Of a DNA stretch of 64,000 nt, positions 46,298 to 54,280 are shown piece after piece (position 1 is the first letter of the stretch; every line of letters begins with the position of its first letter). A program made the translations under genes and the position numbers. The notes beneath the pieces are model-generated. The model was not told the origin of the DNA, did not search any database, and was given only the letters and a program-made list of their open reading frames with translations. This DNA comes from AWTP1-13 sp963814055 (GTDB taxonomy: Bacteria; Pseudomonadota; Alphaproteobacteria; Rhizobiales; Hyphomicrobiaceae): the NCBI GenBank assembly GCA_963814055.1, contig CAWFBJ010000025.1:248001-312000 (forward strand), written 5' to 3'.

Positions 46298-47257
46298 CTA
46301 AGTCTCGTTGCGATTGACACCCGGCGCAGGCTCCCCGGCCGGGTGTTCCTCGGTCCCCAGAACCTCCGCCAGGCGCACCTTGGCGCTTCCAGGCTGCAAC
46401 GGCTTTTGCTGGCTTTCGTGCGGTGCCCACGCCGTCAGCGTGATGATCTCGAACGTCGCCGGTATACGGCCATTGGCTACGCCGAAACGCTGCGCGTAGA
46501 TTTCGAGCGCACGCGCCAACGTGGTACGGCGCAACGGCGACCTGCGTCGATGCAGCAGCGCGTTGGCGGCGCCCATGGCCCGCAGTTCGCGCATGAGCGC
46601 CAGGGGATGCGCGTAGGTCACCGTGACCGTCTCGGCATCTGCCACAGGCAGGGCGAACCCCGCCCGCTGCAAGAGGGCACCCAGATCCCGCACATCGGCA
46701 AACGGCGCCACGCGCGGGCTGGCCCCACCCTCGATCTCTTCCTCCGCGGCCAGCAGAGCGATTCTGAGCTCGGTGAGCGTAGTTCCGCCGAGCATCGCGG
46801 CGAGCAGCAGGCCATCGGGCTTCAAGAGGCGGCGCACCTGCAGCAGGGTGCCCGGCAGATCGTTGACGAAATGCAGTGCAAGTCCCGAGACGACCAGGTC
46901 GAACGACTCGTCGGCGAAAGGCAACGCCTCCTCGTCCGCCTGCACGCGCGGGCCCGCGCATTGCGCCAGCAGACGGGCCGCGGGCTCCATGTCGATGACC
47001 ATCTCGACGCCGGGCAGGCGGCGCAAACGCCGGCCGAGCAGGCCGTGATGAGCCCCGAGATCGAGGGCGACCGGAAAGACGCGCTTGATCGCTGACAGAC
47101 GCTCCATGAGGTCGTCGGCTACGCGGGCCAGCAGGAAATCATGATCGGCGGCCCCATCCGCCGCGCGGTTGCGCCGCGCGATGAGCAGGCGCCGGTCGAA
47201 GATGTCGCGATCGGAGGTCACCCGCAGGAAACTAGTGCGGAGGTTGGCGGTATTCAA
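46298..47257 (-). CDS. SAM-dependent methyltransferase, BioC/NDUFAF5-like
   Basis: About 319 residues. The start region has LFDRR-like IFDRRLLIARRNRAADGAAD, then RVFPVALDLGAHHGLLGRRL (motif I), VQADEEALPFADESFDLVVS and GLALHFVNDLPGTLLQVRRL. This is the BioC/NDUFAF5-type layout; NDUFAF5 hydroxylates a complex I arginine, while BioC methylates malonyl-ACP. The lack of bio genes makes BioC unlikely. The start is uncertain: TTG 47257 is my choice, an ATG at 47362 is possible. It is divergent from the ComF gene, a known pairing in this order. Confidence 0.83.
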   Translation of the reverse strand: MNTANLRTSFLRVTSDRDIFDRRLLIARRNRAADGAADHDFLLARVADDLMERLSAIKRVFPVALDLGAHHGLLGRRLRRLPGVEMVIDMEPAARLLAQCAGPRVQADEEALPFADESFDLVVSGLALHFVNDLPGTLLQVRRLLKPDGLLLAAMLGGTTLTELRIALLAAEEEIEGGASPRVAPFADVRDLGALLQRAGFALPVADAETVTVTYAHPLALMRELRAMGAANALLHRRRSPLRRTTLARALEIYAQRFGVANGRIPATFEIITLTAWAPHESQQKPLQPGSAKVRLAEVLGTEEHPAGEPAPGVNRNET

Positions 47258-47386
47258 TCGACCGTGTTCGTTCCGGCGGGCGTTTGCGCGACCCGGATCG
47301 CAATATTGGCTGGGAGATTCTACACTGATGGCGTCGCATTCGTCCGCATGCCGCGCTATCATCCGGTCCGCCGACGGGGTAAGGCG

Positions 47387-48184
47387 ATGGCCGCATCAGG
47401 TGAATTCATAGGCCCACAAGAGCCGGTGAGGAGGACGCCAGGCACCGTCCGCCGCGCCCTGACGGCATGCGCCGACCTTATGGTGCCGCCGTGCTGCCTC
47501 GTGTGCCGGAGCCGCATCGGCGCGCACCATCTGCTGTGCCCGGCGTGCTGGATGGATGTCGACTTCATCCGCCCTCCGCTCTGCGACGTGCTCGGCATAC
47601 CGCTCCCGTTCGACACCGGCGAGCGCACCGTCAGCGCTGGAGCCATCGCCCATCCGCCGGCCTATGACCGCGCCCGCGCCGTGGCTCACTTCGGCGGCGC
47701 GATGCGCACGCTGGTGCATCAGCTCAAGTATGCCGACCGGCACGACGCGCGTACGCTGTTCGGGCGGTGGATGGCCGAAGCCGGGCGCGAGCTGATCGCC
47801 GGAACCGATGTCATCGTGCCCGTGCCGCTGAGCCGATTGCGGCTCTTGCTGCGGCACTTCAATCAGGCCGCGGTGCTGGCCTCCGCGTTGTCCCGGCAGG
47901 CCGGGGTGCCGATGAACCCCATGCTTCTGCGGCGAACCCGATGGACCAGAAGCCAGGTCGGCATGACGCGCGACCAGCGCCGGCGCAACATCGCGGGAGC
48001 TTTCGGCGTGCCCCGCCATCGGCGCGCCTGGCTGGAAGGCCGCACCGTTCTTCTGGTCGACGATGTCGTCACCACCGGCGCCACGGTCGATGCCTGCGCC
48101 CGCACGCTCAAGCGCGCCGGGGCTGCCCGCGTCGACGTCCTCGCCCTGGCCCTGGTGACCAGCGAGGCCCTCGCACACGCCTGA
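47387..48184 (+). CDS. ComF-family phosphoribosyltransferase-like protein
   Basis: The 265-residue product has two zinc-binding Cys pairs near the N-terminus (CCLVCRSRIG and LLCPACWMDV), a middle with LVHQLKYADRHDARTLFGRW and VPVPLSRLRLLLRHFNQAAV, and the phosphoribosyltransferase motif VLLVDDVVTTGATVDACART. ComF assists DNA uptake in competent bacteria; in non-competent ones its role is unclear. A hairpin (CACCCCG/CGGGGTG at 48212-48235) follows without a U tract. Confidence 0.9.
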   Translation: MAASGEFIGPQEPVRRTPGTVRRALTACADLMVPPCCLVCRSRIGAHHLLCPACWMDVDFIRPPLCDVLGIPLPFDTGERTVSAGAIAHPPAYDRARAVAHFGGAMRTLVHQLKYADRHDARTLFGRWMAEAGRELIAGTDVIVPVPLSRLRLLLRHFNQAAVLASALSRQAGVPMNPMLLRRTRWTRSQVGMTRDQRRRNIAGAFGVPRHRRAWLEGRTVLLVDDVVTTGATVDACARTLKRAGAARVDVLALALVTSEALAHA

Positions 48185-48312
48185 AACTGCGCTGTGGGCC
48201 GCCTCGTTAGGCACCCCGCGAAATCGTCCGGGGTGTGACGCCCTTCCGCCTATGCGCAGCGCGGCTAAGCCCCTACATTGGGGCAAGTTTCCCGTGGGAT
48301 GACTGGAACGTC

Positions 48313-49182
48313 ATGACTGAGCAAGCAAAGGGATTCCGCGCCGGCCTGGTACAGTTGTGTACCGGCCGCGACGTGGAGAAAAACCTGGCGGACGCCAGCG
48401 GCTTGATCCGCCAGGCTGCCGGCATGGGCGCTCAGTACATCCAGACGCCCGAAATCACGACCCTGATGGAGATGGAGCGGGCCCGCCTGTTTGCCGCCAT
48501 CCGTCCCGACGAGGGCAATCCCGCCGTGGCGCATTTCGCGGCGCTGGCCCGGGAACTCGGGATCTGGCTGCACATCGGATCGATGGCAGTGCTGCTCGGC
48601 AACGGCAAGATCGCCAACCGCTCGTTCCTGTTCACCCCGGGCGGCGCGATCGAGGCGCGCTTCGACAAGATTCATATGTTCGACGTGGAGCTGCCGGGCG
48701 GCGAGACCTACCGCGAGTCGAAGAATTATCAGGCCGGCGACCGCGCCGTTCTGGCGGACTTGCCCTGGGGGACGCTGGGGCTGACGGTGTGCTACGACCT
48801 GCGCTTTCCACACCTGTATCGGGCCCTGGCGCAGGCGGGCGCAGATTTCCTGGCGATTCCCTCGGCCTTCACCCGCAAGACCGGCGAGGCCCACTGGCAC
48901 ACGCTGCTCAGGGCGCGGGCCATCGAGAACGGCTGCTTCGTGTTGGCGGCGGCCCAGGCCGGCAGGCACGAGAGCGGCCGCGAAACCTATGGCCACAGCC
49001 TGGTTGTATCGCCCTGGGGAGAAATCCTCGCCGAGGCCGACGGCGTTCACCCGATGGTCATCGTGGCCGATGTTAAATCGAGCGACGTTGCGGAAGCGCG
49101 CGAGCGCATCCCCTCGCTGCAGCACGACCGGCCGTTCCAGGTTCAGCGCGCCTCAGCCGTACGGACAAAGGAAGCGTCATGA
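48313..49182 (+). CDS. Carbon-nitrogen hydrolase, Nit2-like
   Basis: The 289-residue protein has the nitrilase triad: Glu in YIQTPEITTLMEMERARL, Lys in ARFDKIHMFDVELPGG, and Cys in TLGLTVCYDLRFPHLYRALA. This is the Nit2/omega-amidase branch, which removes deaminated glutathione or glutamine products. ATG at 48313 is chosen because homologues begin here. Its stop overlaps the next start by ATGA, so it is coupled to DUF1178. Confidence 0.9.
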   Translation: MTEQAKGFRAGLVQLCTGRDVEKNLADASGLIRQAAGMGAQYIQTPEITTLMEMERARLFAAIRPDEGNPAVAHFAALARELGIWLHIGSMAVLLGNGKIANRSFLFTPGGAIEARFDKIHMFDVELPGGETYRESKNYQAGDRAVLADLPWGTLGLTVCYDLRFPHLYRALAQAGADFLAIPSAFTRKTGEAHWHTLLRARAIENGCFVLAAAQAGRHESGRETYGHSLVVSPWGEILAEADGVHPMVIVADVKSSDVAEARERIPSLQHDRPFQVQRASAVRTKEAS

Positions 49183-49637
49183 TCCGCTACCGGCTCAAGT
49201 GCGAGAAACGGCACGAATTCGAAGGCTGGTTTGCCAGCAGCACGGCTTTCGATCGCCAGGCCAAGCGCGGCCAGGTGACCTGTCCGCGGTGCGGTACGCA
49301 CAAGGTCGAAAAGGCCCTGATGACGCCCGGCATCGCCAAGGGCGCCAAGCGCAAGCGCGGCAGCAAAAGCCCCGCGCCCGTTCCTGCGCAGCCGGAGGTG
49401 CACCGCCTTGCCGCGCACGGGGAACTCGCGGCTGCGATGCGCAAGCTGCGGGCCGAGGTCGAGGCCAAGTCGGAATACGTCGGCGAACGCTTTTCCGAAG
49501 AAGCCCGTAAGATCCACTACGAGGAGACGCCGGCGCGCGGCATCTACGGCGAGGCGACCCGCGACGAAGCGCGGGCGCTGAGCGAGGAAGGCATCGAGTT
49601 CTTCCCGCTGCCGATCCTGCCCGAGGACCAGAACTGA
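49179..49637 (+). CDS. DUF1178 family protein
   Basis: The 152-residue product starts MIRYRLKCEKRHEFEGWFAS, with zinc-ribbon-like Cys in LKCEKRH and VTCPRCGTHKVEKALMTPGI, and ends RDEARALSEEGIEFFPLPIL. This is the DUF1178 layout of Alphaproteobacteria, usually beside a nitrilase gene as here. Function unknown. Start overlaps the nitrilase stop. Confidence 0.92.
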   Translation: MIRYRLKCEKRHEFEGWFASSTAFDRQAKRGQVTCPRCGTHKVEKALMTPGIAKGAKRKRGSKSPAPVPAQPEVHRLAAHGELAAAMRKLRAEVEAKSEYVGERFSEEARKIHYEETPARGIYGEATRDEARALSEEGIEFFPLPILPEDQN

Positions 49638-49687
49638 CGACGCTCAACGTCGCTCTGAGCCCGTCGAAGGGCGCGCCTTGCTGCCGA

Positions 49688-49703
49688 TATTTCATGTGAA
49701 ACA
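49688..49703. promoter_or_regulatory. Degenerate parS-like site
   Basis: TATTTCATGTGAAACA is, on the other strand, TGTTTCACATGAAATA, 14 of 16 matches to parS, but it is not a perfect palindrome. Position is intergenic after DUF1178. Support is weaker than for 12386-12401. Confidence 0.3.
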
Positions 49704-49864
49704 TCAGGTGTTTGGTTAATTTACTTCACGGAAGACATAAAAATTAGCGCGCGATGCCGGACGCCGGCGGCACGCTTCGGGATCGCACCTCGCCCATTCC
49801 AATTGAACCTCCCGCACCGCCGCTGCGACCAAGGATTGTCAGCAGCACAGTGCCGGAGGTTGTC

Positions 49865-50416
49865 ATGCCTGTCAGAACCCAAAGCGCCGCGCTGGCCGTG
49901 CAGTCCTGGCTTGTTGTCGCGCTCGTGACCGCCATGCTGCTCGGCTCAACTCTGGCGCCGGCTGCCCAGGCCCAGCAGCAGCAACCCTCACCGCTGGTGG
50001 ACCTCAACCAGACCCTGCTGGAGCGCTGGATCGCCGTGGTTCCCGCTTTGCTCAGCCTCAGCAAGCCCGGTGCAGCCCCGCAGAGCGACGCCGAGGCCCG
50101 CCCGCACATGGAGCGCATCTGCGCCGAGGCCGGCTTCGACAACTACGATCAATGCGCGCAGGTGATCGGCTACGTCGGCATGATTGTCAGTGCCTGCGAC
50201 CGCCGCACGCAAACCTTCGGCGATCCCGTTGTTGTCATGCGCCGCCACTTGGCCCGCCTGCGCGCCAACACCAGGATGCCCGCGGCCAAACGCGAGCAAG
50301 CGGTTGCCGGCGTCGAGAAGATCCTCGCCGAGATGCCCGACAGCTTTCCCGAAGCACACATCGCGCTCATGAACGCCAACCGTGCCCGCATCTTCGCAGC
50401 GCTAGGCTCGAACTGA
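49865..50416 (+). CDS. Secreted protein of unknown function
   Basis: A 183-residue product with signal peptide VQSWLVVALVTAMLLGSTLA, cleaved near AAQAQ. The mature protein is helical: LVDLNQTLLERWIAVVPALL, HMERICAEAGFDNYDQCAQV and VVVMRRHLARLRANTRMPAA. Three Cys lie in ERICAEAG, YDQCAQV and VSACDRR. No named family is recognised. ATG at 49865 begins the signal region; the frame is open further upstream without support. It is convergent with DUF4337. Confidence 0.7.
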   Translation: MPVRTQSAALAVQSWLVVALVTAMLLGSTLAPAAQAQQQQPSPLVDLNQTLLERWIAVVPALLSLSKPGAAPQSDAEARPHMERICAEAGFDNYDQCAQVIGYVGMIVSACDRRTQTFGDPVVVMRRHLARLRANTRMPAAKREQAVAGVEKILAEMPDSFPEAHIALMNANRARIFAALGSN

Positions 50417-50452
50417 GCGCGTAAGCCGCGTGCTCCTGGGCGCCCGTCGCCC

Positions 50453-51037
50453 TCAATGCCCGAACAGATGAAAGTTCGGCACCGCGATCGCCATCACCAC
50501 GAAGAACGCGCCGATGCCGCCCACACCCAGGGCCCCCCACAGCAGATACGCGACACCCGTGATGAGATAGGACGACGCCAGCACGATGGCGATCTGGAAC
50601 GCTGCGGAGCCGTATTCAAAGTTGTGGTACTTCGCCAGCGCCAGGTCGCGCTTGTTCTCGGCGGCAATCGCGCGCGCCATCAGCTCCTTGCGGCCTTCGC
50701 CTTTGCCGTCCGGCTTAGGTTCAGATTCGTAGCGCGCCGCGCGCGACACCCAGCCGTCGATGCGCTTCTTCAGAAGCTCCTTGGTCGCCTCGTCCTTGGC
50801 GAGCTTGAGATCCACCTCCATCTGCTCGGCCGCCGTCTCCATCGTCGTCTTGCGGATGGTCTTGGCCTGGAAGAAGGCCCACATGTTCGAGGCCTCGACG
50901 TTGTAGCTGATCCCGTCGGTTTGAGCGCTCTTGCCCAGCGTCTCGGCGATGGCGAGAAACAGCGCCAGGATTGAAATGATGATGGCGATCTTCTTGTTCT
51001 CGCCCTCGACCAAACCATGGCCGTGCCCGTGTGACAT
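50453..51037 (-). CDS. DUF4337 family membrane protein
   Basis: A 194-residue protein. A His-rich start (MSHGHGHGLVEGENKKIAII) runs into helix IAIIISILALFLAIAETLGK, then a charged coiled segment with AEQMEVDLKLAKDEATKELL, and two C-terminal helices (FQIAIVLASSYLITGVAYLL and GALGVGGIGAFFVVMAIAVP). This matches the DUF4337 layout of three helices with a soluble loop; the function is unknown. Confidence 0.82.
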   Translation of the reverse strand: MSHGHGHGLVEGENKKIAIIISILALFLAIAETLGKSAQTDGISYNVEASNMWAFFQAKTIRKTTMETAAEQMEVDLKLAKDEATKELLKKRIDGWVSRAARYESEPKPDGKGEGRKELMARAIAAENKRDLALAKYHNFEYGSAAFQIAIVLASSYLITGVAYLLWGALGVGGIGAFFVVMAIAVPNFHLFGH

Positions 51038-51190
51038 GTCGATGCTCTCCCCTCGTTCGGCGGCCAGCGTCCCATCCCTGCGCGGCGGTCTGGCGGCGCG
51101 CTGAACACGCCGTATTAAGCGCAGTTCAGTGACCGCGCCAAGACACAACAGGAACGTGGTTGATCGCGCGGCCCAGAAGGATTGATTTCA

Positions 51191-51300
51191 GGTCCCGGAT
51201 AAGGGGCCCGCTTTACAGCATCCCTGGTTCCGGCTGTCGCTGACCAAAAGCCCCGGCTTCTGGGTCCCGGATAATGCGCTTCGCGCAATTCCCAGATGAC
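51191..51300. repeat. Dispersed inverted-repeat element downstream of MetE-like gene
   Basis: The stretch has GGTCCCGGAT twice (51193 and 51263 areas) and the palindromic core TGCGCTTCGCGCA at 51274-51286, bounded by TCTGGG and CCCAGA. Elements with GGGTCCCGGATAA and a GC-rich hairpin are widely dispersed in alphaproteobacterial genomes. It lies between convergent gene ends and may act as a transcription stop or processing signal. Confidence 0.55.
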
Positions 51301-51307
51301 AGCACCG

Positions 51308-52420
51308 CTAGCTCTTCCAGACCTCTTTCGAGATATCCACGATCATCCTGAGCTTGGCCCACTGCTGGTCCTCGGTGAGGACGTTGCCTTCCTCGGTGCT
51401 GGCGAAACCACACTGGGGCGACAGGCACAGTTGATCGATGGGCGCATATTTGCCCGCTTCGTCGAGACGGCGCTTGATGTCGTCCTTCTTTTCCAATTCA
51501 CCGGTCTTGGACGTGACGAGACCCACCACCACGCGCTTCTTGCCCTTGGGCAGGAAGCGCAGCGGCTCCAGCCCGCCGGCGCGGTCGCTGTCGTACTCCA
51601 GGAAATAGCCGTCGTAGTTCACGCCGCCCAACAGCAGCTCGGCCACCGGCTCGTAACCGCCTTCGGAGATCCAGGTGGAGCGGAAGTTGCCGCGGCACAC
51701 GTGCGTGGTGATCACCATGTCGGCCGGCTTGGATTTGAGCGCCGTGTTGATGACCCCGGCGTAGATGCCGGCCAGCTTGGCGGGATCGCCATCCATGCGC
51801 TCGCGTGCTTGTGCCAGCTCCTTCTCCGAGCAGAGATACGCCCACACCGTGTCGTCGAGCTGCAGATAGCGGCAGCCGGCGTCGTAGAACGCCTTGATGG
51901 CCTTGCCGTACAGCTTGCCCAGGTCCTCGAAGTAGGCGCCCATCTCCGGATAGACGTCCTTGGCTATGGCCGCCCGGCCGCCGCGGAAGTGCATCACCGA
52001 CGGCGACGGGATCGTCATCTTCGGCGTGACCTTGGTGTTGGCTTTGAGAAACTTGAAGTGCTCGATCATCGGATGATCGGCCGGGAAGTCGAGCTTGCTC
52101 GTGATCTTCAGGCTCTCGGCCTTGGTCTGCACGCCATGAAACTGGATGCCCTGCGCGGTGCTCACCCGCTCGCAACCGGTCAGATACCAGAAGAAATCGA
52201 AGTGCCACCAGGAGCGGCGGAACTCGCCATCGGTGGCGAGTTGCAGGCCCACCCCCTCCTGCTTCGCGATGATCTTCCGGATCTCCTCGTCCTCGACCGC
52301 TTTGAGCTGCGCCGGCGTGATCTCGCCCTTTTCGCGCCTGGCGCGGGCTTCCTTCAGCGGCGCGGTGCGCAACAGGCTGCCGACCTCGTCGGCGCGGAAT
52401 GGGGCGTGGGACTGGGACAT
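51308..52420 (-). CDS. MetE C-terminal-like (cobalamin-independent methionine synthase family) protein
   Basis: The 370-residue protein covers only the catalytic C-terminal barrel of MetE, as in YxjG/YxjH-type proteins. It keeps the zinc ligands: His and Cys in MVITTHVCRGNFRSTWISEG and Cys in QLCLSPQCGFASTEEGNV; ATDGEFRRSWWHFDFFWYLT is the usual barrel segment. These proteins move methyl groups from folate or other methyl donors. GAGGAG lies upstream of ATG 52420. It closes the six-gene run starting with MarR, so it may use methyl groups released by that run; this is inferred. Confidence 0.88.
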   Translation of the reverse strand: MSQSHAPFRADEVGSLLRTAPLKEARARREKGEITPAQLKAVEDEEIRKIIAKQEGVGLQLATDGEFRRSWWHFDFFWYLTGCERVSTAQGIQFHGVQTKAESLKITSKLDFPADHPMIEHFKFLKANTKVTPKMTIPSPSVMHFRGGRAAIAKDVYPEMGAYFEDLGKLYGKAIKAFYDAGCRYLQLDDTVWAYLCSEKELAQARERMDGDPAKLAGIYAGVINTALKSKPADMVITTHVCRGNFRSTWISEGGYEPVAELLLGGVNYDGYFLEYDSDRAGGLEPLRFLPKGKKRVVVGLVTSKTGELEKKDDIKRRLDEAGKYAPIDQLCLSPQCGFASTEEGNVLTEDQQWAKLRMIVDISKEVWKS

Positions 52421-52477
52421 GGCGTTACTCCTCTCCATCGGCGCCTGTGCCTCGGCGCCTCACATCTTTCTAGTCAA

Positions 52478-52900
52478 TCAGGTCTTGTCAAATCCTGCCA
52501 GGATCTCCGGCGGCATGGTCGCAGACTTGATCTTCCTGGGATTGGCCGAATCGCGCACGGTCCACAGCCGCATCTCATAACCTTCCAGCGCCAGCACGCC
52601 GCCCTTCGTCACCTTGTGCTCAACGAAGAAGCTCGAGCGGCGGAATTCCTTCACCTGCGTTTCGATCTGGATGTCTTCGCCGTAGTGGGAGGCGACCTTG
52701 AACTCGGCGCGCGCTTCCAGCAGCGCGAGTCCTGCGCCGTGGTATTTCGCGAGCATCTCGATCTTGGTCATGCCGGTCGCTTTCTCGAACAGCAGGATGG
52801 TGCAGGCGTCGAACCACTCGAAGTAGCGCGGATAGAACACGATACCGGCGGGATCGCAGTCGCCCCACTGCACGCGGATGGTCCTGGTGTTGGTCAGCAT
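52478..52900 (-). CDS. 4-hydroxybenzoyl-CoA thioesterase-type acyl-CoA thioesterase
   Basis: A 140-residue hotdog thioesterase. The start TIRVQWGDCDPAGIVFYPRY carries the catalytic Asp of the 4-hydroxybenzoyl-CoA thioesterase group, followed by EWFDACTILLFEKATGM, FKVASHYGEDIQIETQVKEF and RSSFFVEHKVTKGGVLALEG. It hydrolyses aromatic or short acyl-CoA esters. It is part of the minus-strand run with the CoA ligase and thiolase, so an aromatic acyl-CoA is a plausible substrate. Confidence 0.9.
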   Translation of the reverse strand: MLTNTRTIRVQWGDCDPAGIVFYPRYFEWFDACTILLFEKATGMTKIEMLAKYHGAGLALLEARAEFKVASHYGEDIQIETQVKEFRRSSFFVEHKVTKGGVLALEGYEMRLWTVRDSANPRKIKSATMPPEILAGFDKT

Positions 52901-52912
52901 GTGAGCTTCAAC

Positions 52913-53007
52913 CTTGTCATCCCGGGCCTTGTGCCCGGATCCAGCCATCCGCGAACGCCGGAGCAAGCTGCACGATGGATCCCGGTGACGAGCACCGGGA
53001 TGACAAG
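52913..53007. repeat. Dispersed inverted repeat between thiolase and thioesterase genes
   Basis: CTTGTCATCCCGG at 52913-52925 pairs perfectly with CCGGGATGACAAG at 52995-53007 (13 bp). The stretch between contains ATCCAGCC-like segments typical of the GTCATCCCGG repeat family spread through alphaproteobacterial chromosomes. It fills almost the whole gap between two genes of the operon and may modulate mRNA processing. Confidence 0.65.
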
Positions 53008-53016
53008 AGCTTGGTC

Positions 53017-54264
53017 TCAGGCCGATGCAACATTGGAGTTCTCAACCAAAATGGCGACGCCCTGTCCCCCGCCGGCGCAGGCGGTGGCGATGCCGTAGCG
53101 GCCGCCGCAGCGCTGCAGTTCGCGCGCCACGGTGAGCGTGCAGCGCACGCCGGTCGCGCCCAGCGGGTGGCCGATGGCGATGGCCCCGCCGTTGACGTTG
53201 ACCTTGGCCCGATCCAGCCCCAGCTCGCGCTCGACGGCGATGTACTGCGCGCCGAACGCCTCGTTGATCTCGAAACGCGAGATGTCCTCCAGCTTGAGCC
53301 CAGCTTTGTCCAGCACAGCGCGAATGGCCGGCGCCGGACCAATCCCCATGATCTCCGGCGGCACCCCCACGGTGGCCCCGGCCACGATGCGGGCCAGCGG
53401 CTTGCCGCCGTTGCCCTTGCCGTTCGCCACCACGACTGCTGCGGCGCCGTCGACTATGGCCGAGCTGTTGCCGCCGGTTTGCACGCCTTTGAACGCCGGT
53501 TTGAGCGCCTTCAACGCTTCCAGCGGAGTCGGCCGCGGATGGTCGTCGGCGTCTATCGTCTTCACCCCGCGCGGCAACCTGATCTCGCGCGTCTGGTACC
53601 CCTCCCGTTCGAACTGCTCGGCGACGACCGGCACCACCTCACCCTTGAAGTATCCGGCCTCGCGCGCCTGCATCGCCCGCTCGAAGCTGGCGGCGGCGAA
53701 CGCATCGGTATCCTCGCGCGTGATCTGGTAGCGCTTGGCCAGCTCCTCAGCCGTGTCGCCCATGCGCGACTTGGGCGCGGTATCCAGCGTTGCCTCCCAC
53801 AGGAAGTCCTTGAACTCGACCTGCCCCATCCGGAAGCCGCCCCGATGGCTGTAGGAGGCAATCGGATTGCGCGACATCGATTCCGTGCCCACGCACAGCA
53901 CCGCGTCCGACTTGCCGAGCGTCAACTGGTCCGCCGCTTGCAGGATGGCCTCGAACCCCGACGTGCACAGCCGCTGCACCACCAGCGCCGGCACGCCGAT
54001 CGGCACACCCGCATAAAGTCCGATGTGGCGCGCTAGAAAAAAAGCGTCGAAACTGGTTTGCGCCACCGAGGCCGCCACCACCGCATCGATCCTGTCCGGC
54101 GCCGTCTTCGTCGCCTGCAACGCTTCGCGCGCCGCCTTGATGCCAAGGTCGGTCGCGGAAACGTCGCGCAGCGTGCCATTGAAGTCGGCGAACGGCGTGC
54201 GCGCGCCGCCCATCAACCAGACATCCTTGTAGAGCATGGTCTGCGCGTGGCTCTGATCGTCCAT
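53017..54264 (-). CDS. Thiolase (acetyl-CoA acyltransferase family)
   Basis: The 415-residue thiolase has the nucleophile Cys in ALVVQRLCTSGFEAILQAAD, ALCVGTESMSRNP-like VLCVGTESMSRNPIASYSHR, the active His in GGAIAIGHPLGATGVRCTLT and the second Cys in ATACAGGGQGVAIL. It cleaves or condenses acyl-CoA; in this run a degradative role is more likely. ATG at 54264 follows GGAG. It lies 16 bases after the CoA ligase gene. Confidence 0.93.
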   Translation of the reverse strand: MDDQSHAQTMLYKDVWLMGGARTPFADFNGTLRDVSATDLGIKAAREALQATKTAPDRIDAVVAASVAQTSFDAFFLARHIGLYAGVPIGVPALVVQRLCTSGFEAILQAADQLTLGKSDAVLCVGTESMSRNPIASYSHRGGFRMGQVEFKDFLWEATLDTAPKSRMGDTAEELAKRYQITREDTDAFAAASFERAMQAREAGYFKGEVVPVVAEQFEREGYQTREIRLPRGVKTIDADDHPRPTPLEALKALKPAFKGVQTGGNSSAIVDGAAAVVVANGKGNGGKPLARIVAGATVGVPPEIMGIGPAPAIRAVLDKAGLKLEDISRFEINEAFGAQYIAVERELGLDRAKVNVNGGAIAIGHPLGATGVRCTLTVARELQRCGGRYGIATACAGGGQGVAILVENSNVASA

Positions 54265-54280
54265 GGACAACTCCGGCTCC

